47,581 bases of DNA, taken from an uncultured Prevotella sp. Its GTDB lineage: Bacteria > Bacteroidota > Bacteroidia > Bacteroidales > Bacteroidaceae. Shown piece by piece: positions 1 through 6,710 of this stretch (the stretch's first letter is position 1; each line of letters starts with the position of its first letter). The DNA lies in contig ONYZ01000021.1 in assembly GCA_900322175.1 (NCBI GenBank), forward strand, positions 1-47,581. The letters are read 5' to 3'. The notes under the pieces were generated by a model. That model was not told where the DNA came from. It did not search any database and saw only the letters and a list, made by a program, of their open reading frames with translations. The position numbers were made by a program, and so were the translations under genes.

Positions 1-63
1 GTAGATGCCGATCATAGCACAACTCATGACAATGAAAAAATAGACGAGGTGCCTGCAACTTGA
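1..63 (+). CDS. possible 3' end of a gene cut by the window edge
   Basis: Frame 1 is open from the first base to a TGA at 61-63 and gives a 20-residue polar, acidic tail ending EVPAT. It could be the C-terminus of a gene that begins outside the window. Twenty codons are too few to separate a real gene end from chance, and no family can be recognised. The inverted repeat that starts 57 bases later would suit a 3' end. Confidence 0.3.
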   Translation, partial: VDADHSTTHDNEKIDEVPAT

Positions 64-119
64 AACCTATTTATGGTTATATTTCGGGATTTTGGGTTAT
101 AAACACTAGGTATTCTGGT

Positions 120-266
120 GATGAGAGATCATTTTTATCCCTCCCTTATCTCTCCCTAATCCCTCATATCATCCCTCCATTATTATTGTGGTCTTATTTT
201 TTCTAGGTAAGAGGTCGAGGGAGAGATTAGGGAGGGATAAGTGAGGGATCCTAACCATCTCTCATC
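120..266. repeat. long imperfect inverted repeat built of 11-bp units
   Basis: The left arm at 137-165 is three units of the form ATCYCTCMCTW with an 11-bp pitch. The right arm at 217-249 carries the reverse complement of the same three units, with a few substitutions and four extra bases. Outside them, GATGAGAGAT (120-129) pairs with ATCTCTCATC (257-266). A transcript could fold into one long hairpin with a loop of about 50 bases. Function is unknown; a terminator or a relic of a miniature element are both possible. Confidence 0.65.
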
Positions 267-428
267 TCTCAAACTCCCTGTGTTTATGCGGGTTTTGAGA
301 TATTTGTTGAGAGATGGATAGATTTTTATCGAACTTAACAAAAATAAGAATCTGATATTGTGTTCAGATTATGTCTATGAGCGGTTCGAGTTATCTCTCC
401 GAGTTGTTCGGCCTAGTCCTTATGAGGC

Positions 429-511
429 GTTCCCTTCGTTGGAACAGTTTGTTCCCAACGTGGGAACGATTCATTCCCAATGTGGGAACACCCTATTCCC
501 AAGCTGGGAAT
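429..511. repeat. 22-bp-pitch palindrome array, GTTCCC type, four units
   Basis: Four 17-bp palindromes begin at 429, 451, 473 and 495, exactly 22 bp apart. The second is GTTCCCAACGTGGGAAC; the others keep RTTCCC and GGAAY ends but vary in the centre. The 5-bp spacers are not conserved. The array ends 12 bp beyond the stop codon of the minus-strand carboxypeptidase gene. The same family with the same pitch recurs at 26152-26212. Confidence 0.85.
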
Positions 512-523
512 CTGCGCTACAAT

Positions 524-1467
524 CTATAAATAATGTAGTACTACTCCATCGCTTTCCACTTCTAGCGTGGCTCTCGCACCCGTTAGAAGTGGGAAATTTT
601 TTAGATGAGCATGACCTACAGGGAAGTCATAGCATACTGGGATGTGCCAATGCTGTAGGTATTCGTGCAGGATGGCATACATATCTTCGAAACCATTTTC
701 AGGATGCTTGTAATTATTGAATTGACCAACGATAACGGCACGAATATTGGATTGTAGGCCTCGTACTTCGATGTTGTGCAACATACGGTCTACCTTGCTC
801 ATGCCCTCGCCTGTATCCTCGATAAACAGAATGATGTCATCCAGCATGATGGGATCGAAATCAGAGCCAGCCAGATCGTTAAACACGCTCATATTGCCAC
901 CAACGATAGTTCCCTCTGCCTTACCTATTATATTTAGAGGATGAGGAGCTACGCGATAGGTTGGCAAATCGCCAGCAAGCATACGACGCAAAGCCTGGCT
1001 GACGGTATCTGTACCCTCATAAGTCTTCAGCGCATAGCACATCGAATCCCCTTCACCCCTGCCCTGGCCTCTGCACATAGCAGGGCTGTAACATCGCTGA
1101 AACCAATAATCATTTTGGGGTATTGTCTGAGTGTATCAAGCGATAATCGAGCCAGCAGATGAGCTGCTCCATCGCCACCTCTCGAACACATAATTGCCTT
1201 GACAGATGGCTCGCGTAAAGCCCATAACACATCGCTGAGACGTTCATCGATAGTGCCTGCAAAGCCATGATAATCATTTAGTGCATTTGGCGATACCACG
1301 CAATGATAGCCCCACTTTTCAAGCGTACGTATACCGCCATTAATCGTTGTGGTATCAGTAGCACTCGATGGCGAGATAATTGCTATGGTATCGCCAGGAT
1401 GCAGATATTGTGCTGAAAGCGAAAGCATCCAGCATAGCATCAGCGATATCAAGCAATACTTCTTCAT
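524..1467 (-). pseudogene. frameshifted LD-carboxypeptidase (peptidase S66, LdcA-like), secreted
   Basis: LdcA-type peptidases remove the terminal D-alanine from murein tetrapeptides during cell-wall recycling. The N-terminal part (1467 down to about 1040) starts MKKYCLISLMLCWML, a signal peptide ending near LSAQ, and contains the family's SRGGDG loop and IIGFSDVTALL. The C-terminal part lies in another frame and contains FIEDTGE and VGHAHLKNFPLL, the segments that normally carry the catalytic Glu and His. The frames join near 1030-1045, where ATG-CG-CTG-AAG lacks one base compared with a continuous reading. Joined, the protein would have about 314 residues, normal for the family. With one lesion and both halves well preserved, this is a recent frameshift, a phase-variable state or a sequencing error. 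The SRGGDG loop is usually RGGYG in relatives. Confidence 0.85.
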
Positions 1468-1475
1468 ATTGCTGG

Positions 1476-1483
1476 CAAAAGTA
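1476..1483 (-). promoter_or_regulatory. promoter -7 box of the LD-carboxypeptidase gene
   Basis: On the minus strand this reads TACTTTTG, matching the Bacteroidetes -7 consensus TAnnTTTG. It lies only 8 bases upstream of the ATG, so the transcript would be nearly leaderless. No clear -33 element is visible. Confidence 0.6.
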
Positions 1484-1555
1484 GCAAATTATTTTGGAAA
1501 ACAATTATTTAAGTCGAAAATTTAGCCATTTGCTTGCGTCCTTGATTCTACCCAC

Positions 1556-1643
1556 CTATCTGATAGATAGTAGTAACCTATCTAGGAGATAGTCGTAATC
1601 TATCTATTAGATATCCGTAATGTATCTCCCCAATAGCTTACTG
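1556..1643. repeat. 22-bp-pitch palindrome array, CTATCT type, four units
   Basis: Units begin at 1556, 1578, 1600 and 1622. Each has a 15-bp palindromic core of the form CTATCTnnnAGATAG followed by a 7-bp spacer resembling TCGTAAT; the last unit starts GTATCT and ends AATAGCTTACTG. The array lies in the 377-bp gap between the carboxypeptidase promoter and the ATPase pseudogene. The same family recurs at 3039-3104 and 47173-47238. Confidence 0.85.
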
Positions 1644-1664
1644 TTTGTCTTTTTATACCACGCA

Positions 1665-1704
1665 GCAACATAACAAATACGACAGGAGCGAGAAAAAGTT
1701 TGGT
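1665..1704. repeat. left copy of a 40-bp direct repeat
   Basis: This 40-bp segment starts GCAACATAACAAATA and ends GAAAAAGTTTGGT. It matches 3122-3161 at 38 of 40 positions. In both places it follows the terminal unit of a CTATCT array by about 20 bases, so array plus tail is one duplicated block flanking the ATPase pseudogene. Confidence 0.8.
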
Positions 1705-1748
1705 CGACAAGACGCACTATCCCCTTCGATTCCTACTCAAGACTACAT

Positions 1749-1780
1749 TGCGAAATTCTTCGTTGCGAAATTTTTCGCAT
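1749..1780. repeat. GCGAAATTCTTCG hairpin element upstream of the ATPase pseudogene
   Basis: TGCGAAATTCTTCG is followed at once by a second TGCGAAA that pairs with TTTCGCA, giving a 7-bp stem with a 2-base loop. The first 14 bases are identical to the left arm of the hairpin at 2989-3021 on the far side of the pseudogene. Confidence 0.65.
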
Positions 1781-1796
1781 AAAGTTTTTGATTTAC

Positions 1797-1827
1797 TTGG
1801 CTGTGTCAAATAAATAATGTATTTTTG
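1797..1827 (+). promoter_or_regulatory. promoter of the ATPase pseudogene
   Basis: TTGG (1797-1800), 19 bases, then TATTTTTG (1820-1827) fits the Bacteroidetes -33/-7 pattern. The ATG lies 17 bases downstream of the box. The promoter looks intact although the gene is broken. Confidence 0.6.
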
Positions 1828-1844
1828 CCGAAAAATAGTATGTT

Positions 1845-2916
1845 ATGGAAAATCCTTTTAAGTTTGGAGTGCTTGTTGATGGTGAGTTTTTCACTGATAG
1901 AGTTGATGAGGTGAAGCAGGTTTAGATGTCGTTGAATAGTTCAAATCACTTGATACTTATCAGTCCTCGACGATTTGGAAAGTCAAGTCTTGTTGCTAAA
2001 GCTGTTAAGGCTTCTGGTCGTCCTTGCATATCTCTCAATATGCAGAATATGCTGAGTGTTGAGGATTTTGCATCTAAACTATTACGTGAATTGTTTCGTT
2101 TGTATCCGATGGATACGAATCCGTCATATGATGAGCCATTTCAGATTTATACCAACCATATCTAGTAATCCTGTTACTAATAGCTTGGATGTTTCATTTC
2201 AGCCTGTTATGAATAGTTTGGTACTTTTGGAGGATGCGATGGCACTGATGGAGAAAGTTAGTACGAAGGACAAGAAACTTATTGTAGTATTAGATGAGTT
2301 TCAAGAAATATTAAACATCCGTAAAGGTTTAGATAAGCAGATGCGCTCTATTATGCAGGAACAACAGAATCTGAATTATATACTCTTAGGTAGTCAAGAG
2401 TCTATGATGACTGAGATATTTGAGCGAAAGAAGTCACCTTTCTATCATTTTGGTCAGTTGATGCGATTGAATAAGATTCCTGCAGAAAATTTCAGGCTGT
2501 ATATTACTAATCGTTTGCCTATAGATTATCAATAGAAAAAGGATATAGTCATTGATAATATTCTATCTTTTACAAATCTACATCCTTATTATACTCAGCA
2601 ATTAGCGGCTCAAGTTTGGGAAATGGTTTTTTATAATAAGATAATTGATGATGTTGTAAATGAGGCAATTAATAAGATTGTACGTACTCATGATTTGGAT
2701 TTTGAACGTCTATGGCTGAATTTTAATCGTACTGATCGTTCTGTCATGATAAGTCTGAGCAAAGGTGTCAATCCCATGCAGAATCGCCAGGTAGCCTCAA
2801 GTACATCGTTCAGCGCCATCAAGCGACTGATAAAGTATGGTTATATTATTCGTGTAAACGAATACGAAATCGAAGACCCGTTCTTTAAGGAGTGGATATT
2901 AAGAAATTGTATATAA
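1845..2916 (+). pseudogene. degenerate AAA ATPase of the multi-copy Bacteroidetes type
   Basis: The joined reading starts MENPFKFGVLVDGEFFTDR and continues through the P-loop segment LISPRRFGKSSLV, the Walker B-like strand LIVVLDEFQEIL, the sensor-like ILLGSQES and a C-terminal winged-helix-like part ending EDPFFKEWILRNC. This layout is typical of the short archaeal-type ATPases found in many copies in Prevotella genomes. Three lesions break it: an in-frame TAG at 1923-1925, a frameshift near 2110-2125 (frame 3 to frame 1), and a second TAG at 2533-2535. The rest aligns over the expected length of about 355 residues, so decay looks recent. The P-loop and the DEF motif are intact. Flanking direct repeats and hairpins suggest it arrived as a cassette (inference). 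What these ATPases do in the cell is not established. Confidence 0.9.
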
Positions 2917-2988
2917 TTGATGGAGAAACGAGAAATATCAAGACAATGAAAGAACTCAAAGCGCCTTGGGTAAAATCTCAAAAGTAAT

Positions 2989-3021
2989 ATGCGAAATTCT
3001 TCGCAACGAAGAATTTCGCAT
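2989..3021. repeat. perfect 15-bp-stem hairpin after the ATPase pseudogene
   Basis: ATGCGAAATTCTTCG (2989-3003) and its exact reverse complement (3007-3021) surround a CAA loop. It lies 72 bases past the pseudogene stop and could act as a terminator, though no T-tract follows directly. It shares its arm with the element at 1749-1780. The surrounding 2917-3364 gap holds no credible gene: only this hairpin, an array, a direct repeat and a promoter. Confidence 0.8.
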
Positions 3022-3038
3022 TAAAAGTTTCTTTATGT

Positions 3039-3104
3039 CTATCTGATAGAAAGTCGTTATCTATCAAGGAGATATCAGTAATGTATCTACCCGATAGCTT
3101 ACGG
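3039..3104. repeat. 22-bp-pitch palindrome array, CTATCT type, three units
   Basis: Units begin at 3039, 3061 and 3083. The first starts CTATCTGATAGAAAG. The last, GTATCTACCCGATAGCTTAC, nearly equals the terminal unit of the array at 1556-1643. The array is followed by the right copy of the 40-bp direct repeat, as on the left side of the ATPase pseudogene. Confidence 0.8.
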
Positions 3105-3121
3105 AATTTTTTTGATACTCC

Positions 3122-3161
3122 GCAACATAACAAATAAGACAGAAGCGAGAAAAAGTTTGGT
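3122..3161. repeat. right copy of the 40-bp direct repeat
   Basis: It matches 1665-1704 at 38 of 40 positions; the differences are at the 16th and 22nd bases. The copies start 1457 bp apart and bracket the ATPase pseudogene. The right copy ends about 50 bases before the -33 box of the caspase-like gene. Confidence 0.8.
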
Positions 3162-3210
3162 AGTATTTATTATTTTCTTTTTCTTCAGTCTTTACTTTTC
3201 CGCCATAAAA

Positions 3211-3242
3211 TTTGCTTATTTCAAAGAAAGTTCGTATCTTTG
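3211..3242 (+). promoter_or_regulatory. promoter of the caspase-like gene
   Basis: TTTG (3211-3214), 20 bases, then TATCTTTG (3235-3242) is a full match to the Bacteroidetes promoter pattern. The likely start near 3249 leaves an untranslated leader of about 115 bases, long compared with other units in this window. Confidence 0.75.
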
Positions 3243-3364
3243 TCCCAGCTATTTCAGAGTTTACGCATTATTTGATAATGTGGTATCTCCTGATCTAAGA
3301 AACATCTTTCTCCTGATATACTTGGTAAAAATGCGGATAATAATTAAAATTACTATTAAGAAAT

Positions 3365-5623
3365 ATGCAACAACTGAGATTAATTCTGTTATTAATACTA
3401 TGTGTATTTATTGATAACATATGGGCTTCGTTATGTTTTAGCAGTAACACCATCCCACAATCCGATGATGAAACTAATCCGCAGCAAGTTGCCAAATTCA
3501 ATTTGGCTATGGCAGAGGCAGAAAAAGGAAAAAGTGGAGGAATGTATGAGGTTGCCTGGCGTTACGCAGGTGGACAAGGAACGAAAAAAGATGCCCAAAA
3601 AGCATTTTACTGGTATCGCAAGGCTACGGAAAATGGCCATCATACGGCTACACGTTTTACTGTTTTGTGCTTGTTAAATGGAAATGGTGTAACTAAAGAC
3701 CCCAAACAGGCAGCATATTGGCTTTTGTTTAGTGCTGAACTTGGGAATGTTCAAAGTATGATGGAAGTAGCTGATTTTTTTAAGTTTGGTTTTAATGTAG
3801 ATCAATCACCTGAACAAGCTCTTTATTGGTATTTGGAGGCAATAAAAAAAGCAGATGGGAATAAATATATTAGTAAGATTTACCAGAAAGAACTCAAAGC
3901 AGCCAAACAGTTTGTCAAGGAATTGAAAAAGCAAGGGGTTGTTCCGGCTCAAAAACTAATCACAAGTGTAGAATTGGACAAAGCTGATTATCACATAGAT
4001 GATATTAGCAAAGGTAATACGTCTGTTGCTAGTATAGCACAGACAATACAGTCTGCAAATGTATCCCAGTTGCCCAATCTTTCTATGGTAGATAACTCTA
4101 TTTCATTTGTAGATACTTCTGGTCTGAATGTTGTTATGGCAAATGGAAGCTATATTATCCGTTTTCGTGTAGCAAATACAGGTATGGGACCAGCAAAAGG
4201 ATGTACTGTTAGGGTAACTGCCAAGGGCAGTATGCAGGGTATCACGCTTAGAAATATATCTGTGCCTGTCATCGCTTCAGGAGAAGAAAAGACTATTGAT
4301 GTACCTATCGTGTCTGATGCGAACACTATTAATGGAAAGGTAGAGTTTTCCGTTCAGGTTGATGAACCCAATGGCTTTGGTACTGACCCGCAGTATGTAA
4401 CAGTGAATACACGGGCTTTTGATTGCCCACAGTTACAAATAACAGATTATACGTTAACAGTTCAAGGTGGAGGTACTTTGAAAAAGAAACAGCCATTTGA
4501 TTTACAGTTAATGCTGCAAAATATAAAGGATGCACCTGCCGATGATGTACAGGTGAACGTGGTAGTGCCACAAAATGTACTGATGATTGGTGGTAATGTA
4601 AATGAAACTATCGGGAAAATGGATGGAGGTGAGACAAAGTCACTGGTCTATTCTTTAATTGTCAATAACAACTATCAAAAGGCAACTATTCCTATCACTG
4701 TTCATGTCAAGGAACGCTATGGAAAATATGCAGAAGATCGTACTATCAATCTACAATTAGACCAAATGATGGCCAGTGCTAAGATTGCAATTGATGAAAA
4801 TAGGCAACTGCCTAAAAAAAACATTGTTATTGCGAGTTTAAGATCTGATATTGATAAAGATATTCCGACAGCAGATGTTCTGCAAGAGAAGACATTTGCT
4901 GTCATCATAGCCAATGAACACTACCAGATGGTTGAGCCAGTAATGTTTGCCGCTAACGATGGAACGACATTTGAGGCTTATTGTCGCCAGACGTTAGGTA
5001 TTCCTCAAACAAATATTCATATGGTAACGGATGCGACATTAAATGGTCTGAAATATCAAATAGATTGGCTAAAACAAGTAATGGATGCCTACAATGGTGA
5101 GGCAAGTGCAATTTTCTATTATGCTGGACATGGAATACCCGATGAAAACGACAAGACTTCATATTTACTGCCAGTTGATGGCTATGGTACTAATGTTTCA
5201 ACAGGCTACAGTCTTGATGAACTGTATCATGTTTTAGGTTCTTTGCCTGCCCGTAGTGTAACTGTGTTTCTTGATGCGTGTTTTTCAGGGACAAAACGGG
5301 ATGGAAAGATGCTTGCATCAGCTCGCGGGGTGGCAATTAAAGCTAAGACAAGTATGCCTCAGGGCAATATGGTAGTTTTTTCGGCAGCTCAAGGTGATGA
5401 GACAGCATATCCTTACCAAGACAAACAACATGGTATGTTCACCTATTACTTATTAAAGAAACTGAAAGATACGAAAGGGCTAGTCAGCTTAGGGGACTTG
5501 TCTGATTATGTGACGTCAGAGGTTAAACGTCAGTCTATTGTTAGTAATGGTAAAATGCAAACACCGATAGCAGTTCCGTCACTGTCAGTTTCTGGTACGT
5601 GGAAATCCAATAGACTTCGTTAG
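3365..5623 (+). CDS. secreted Sel1-repeat / CARDB-like / caspase-like (peptidase C14) protein
   Basis: The protein has 752 residues. Residues 1-21 form a signal peptide (MQQLRLILLLILCVF...IWA). Residues about 45-165 hold Sel1-type helical repeats (AWRYAGGQG, AFYWYRKATENG, AAYWLLFSAELGN, ALYWYLEAI). Residues about 235-470 look like two Ig-fold domains of the CARDB kind. From residue 510 (TFAVIIANEHY) to about 730 lies a caspase-like domain with both catalytic residues: His589 in YYAGHG and Cys639 in DACFSG. Metacaspase-like C14 enzymes generally cut after basic residues, but no substrate can be read here. The N-terminal parts probably bind protein partners. The protein is predicted to act in the periplasm or outside. 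It stands alone behind its own promoter, with a converging terminator after it. The start fits the signal peptide. Family is confident, role unknown. Confidence 0.9.
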   Translation: MQQLRLILLLILCVFIDNIWASLCFSSNTIPQSDDETNPQQVAKFNLAMAEAEKGKSGGMYEVAWRYAGGQGTKKDAQKAFYWYRKATENGHHTATRFTVLCLLNGNGVTKDPKQAAYWLLFSAELGNVQSMMEVADFFKFGFNVDQSPEQALYWYLEAIKKADGNKYISKIYQKELKAAKQFVKELKKQGVVPAQKLITSVELDKADYHIDDISKGNTSVASIAQTIQSANVSQLPNLSMVDNSISFVDTSGLNVVMANGSYIIRFRVANTGMGPAKGCTVRVTAKGSMQGITLRNISVPVIASGEEKTIDVPIVSDANTINGKVEFSVQVDEPNGFGTDPQYVTVNTRAFDCPQLQITDYTLTVQGGGTLKKKQPFDLQLMLQNIKDAPADDVQVNVVVPQNVLMIGGNVNETIGKMDGGETKSLVYSLIVNNNYQKATIPITVHVKERYGKYAEDRTINLQLDQMMASAKIAIDENRQLPKKNIVIASLRSDIDKDIPTADVLQEKTFAVIIANEHYQMVEPVMFAANDGTTFEAYCRQTLGIPQTNIHMVTDATLNGLKYQIDWLKQVMDAYNGEASAIFYYAGHGIPDENDKTSYLLPVDGYGTNVSTGYSLDELYHVLGSLPARSVTVFLDACFSGTKRDGKMLASARGVAIKAKTSMPQGNMVVFSAAQGDETAYPYQDKQHGMFTYYLLKKLKDTKGLVSLGDLSDYVTSEVKRQSIVSNGKMQTPIAVPSLSVSGTWKSNRLR

Positions 5624-5669
5624 CGGATTGTAGGTTGCTGCCCTGATTTATATGTAGTGATTAAACAAA

Positions 5670-5727
5670 AAATCAAAGTTACAGGTGTTTAATTTCAAAA
5701 GAAATCAAATGTCTGTAACTTTGATTT
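5670..5727. terminator. bidirectional terminator between convergent genes
   Basis: AAATCAAAGTTACAG (5670-5684) pairs perfectly over 15 bp with CTGTAACTTTGATTT (5713-5727). The 28-base loop holds a smaller hairpin, ATTTC-AAAA-GAAAT. A-rich and T-rich flanks let it serve both the caspase-like gene and the small gene converging from the right. Confidence 0.8.
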
Positions 5728-5764
5728 ATTAATTCCGACCAGTCAGGGATTTATGTAATCTTAG

Positions 5765-6004
5765 CTAACCAATTTTTGAAACAGTTCCATCTCCATTATC
5801 ACGCCATCGCTCTCCTTTCTCGTCAAGAATTGTGCCGTCAATCAGGCGTTGAGCTCTTGTACCTTCTATTTCAAGTGGGTATTCTTCATCTCTCCTTTGA
5901 GCATCTTCTGCCTCACGAATCTCTACTCTTCGTTTGATATCTTTATATGCATTTGATACTGACTTGATGCCAGAAGATGATGCTTCTAATGGTTTAAATA
6001 TCAT
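5765..6004 (-). CDS. small hypothetical protein, 79 residues
   Basis: I do not recognise this protein. It has no signal peptide or membrane segment. The middle (about residues 20-45, KDIKRRVEIREAEDAQRRDE) is strongly charged and probably helical. The C-terminal part (LIDGTILDEKGERWRDNGDG) reads like a small beta hairpin repeat, DGTIxDEKGxRWxDNGDGT. Support for a real gene comes from a full promoter match just upstream and a terminator shared with the converging neighbour. The ATG at 6004 lies 10 bases after the -7 box, so the leader would be only a few bases long. Confidence 0.7.
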   Translation of the reverse strand: MIFKPLEASSSGIKSVSNAYKDIKRRVEIREAEDAQRRDEEYPLEIEGTRAQRLIDGTILDEKGERWRDNGDGTVSKIG

Positions 6005-6014
6005 TCGTTGTGGG

Positions 6015-6046
6015 CAAAGATAGGAAATATATCCTTAACTTCCAAA
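6015..6046 (-). promoter_or_regulatory. promoter of the 79-residue gene
   Basis: On the minus strand: TTTG (6046-6043), 20 bases, TATCTTTG (6022-6015). Sequence and spacing match the consensus exactly. The predicted start near 6008 is about 4 bases from the ATG. Confidence 0.75.
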
Positions 6047-6069
6047 CTTTATTGAAATAATCTTTCGAC

Positions 6070-6699
6070 TTATGTGAATATTGTGTATCCTACGAAACTG
6101 AACATCTGTTGGTAGGATTGGACTTTCTTGTCGAAGGCCAAGGGATAGGCTCTGGAGGATGAAGGGAGGCGATAGAGGACTATCTGTTGGGTGTTGGGGA
6201 TCGGTACATAGGTATTCACTTTGGGCGGTGTTGGGATATTGAGTGAGGTGCAGATGGTGTCTGTGGCTTTTTCGCCAGTGGTGACGATGGCTCGCAGATG
6301 AGGTAGTTGTGCGATGAGAGCAGGAATATCCGTTGGTTCTACCACTTCGAGGAATTTGTCGGAAGCGTTATCCTTAAGACGACGGATGGCTGAGGAGGTA
6401 TCGTAGAAAGCGAGACCCTTCTCTTCGCAGAATGCCACGATATCATCTATCTTAAAACGTTTTTCAGCAAGATCGACAAAGTGATTACGATCGCCAAAGA
6501 ACACTTGTCCCTCGATGCGCCAATGATCGTTGATGAAGTTGGGATAGTAGAAATCGATGCACCATCGCTTGCGTTGAGGTGGAAAACTGCCCAGGAACAG
6601 CACTCTGGCATTTGTTGGCAGAAAGGGTATCAACGGATGATACTCCACGTCACTGCTACTGCGACGTATATTTTCTGAGTTCAGATAACTCTTTGTCAT
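6070..6699 (-). CDS. uracil-DNA glycosylase superfamily protein
   Basis: The 209-residue protein belongs to the UDG fold group of DNA glycosylases, which flip out and remove damaged bases such as uracil. The strand ARVLFLGSFPP (residues 31-41) followed by DFYYPN (49-54) fits the active-site loop of the Bacteroidetes branch, and LPSSSRAYPL near residue 180 fits the C-terminal DNA-intercalation or minor-groove loop of this superfamily. Exact base preference cannot be told. It starts 11 bases after mutS, so it probably is the last gene of the ychF-lgt-mutS unit, placing two DNA-repair functions together. Confidence 0.8.
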   Translation of the reverse strand: MTKSYLNSENIRRSSSDVEYHPLIPFLPTNARVLFLGSFPPQRKRWCIDFYYPNFINDHWRIEGQVFFGDRNHFVDLAEKRFKIDDIVAFCEEKGLAFYDTSSAIRRLKDNASDKFLEVVEPTDIPALIAQLPHLRAIVTTGEKATDTICTSLNIPTPPKVNTYVPIPNTQQIVLYRLPSSSRAYPLAFDKKVQSYQQMFSFVGYTIFT

Positions 6700-6710
6700 A
6701 GTTGAAAAGG

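Larger units (their letters stand above)
64..523. other. non-coding, repeat-rich intergenic stretch
   Basis: I see no credible gene here. The open frame on the plus strand from 358 runs into the antisense of the carboxypeptidase gene and looks like nothing known. The stretch holds an 11-bp-unit inverted repeat (120-266) and a 22-bp-pitch palindrome array (429-511), both listed separately. Confidence 0.6.

Noticed and set aside
358-720. Open frame of 120 residues on the plus strand
   Set aside because: It runs through the palindrome array and into the antisense of the carboxypeptidase gene, has no promoter box and resembles no protein.
1027-1078. Programmed frameshift in the carboxypeptidase gene
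   Set aside because: No classical slippery heptamer with a downstream structure is apparent; a plain indel or read error is simpler.
1556-3104. CRISPR array
   Set aside because: The repeats have a 22-bp pitch with 5-7 bp between cores; there are no unique 30-bp spacers and no cas genes.
3112-3414. Open frame of 100 residues before the caspase-like gene
   Set aside because: It spans the direct repeat and the promoter and overlaps the start of the real gene; composition is that of A/T-rich intergenic DNA.
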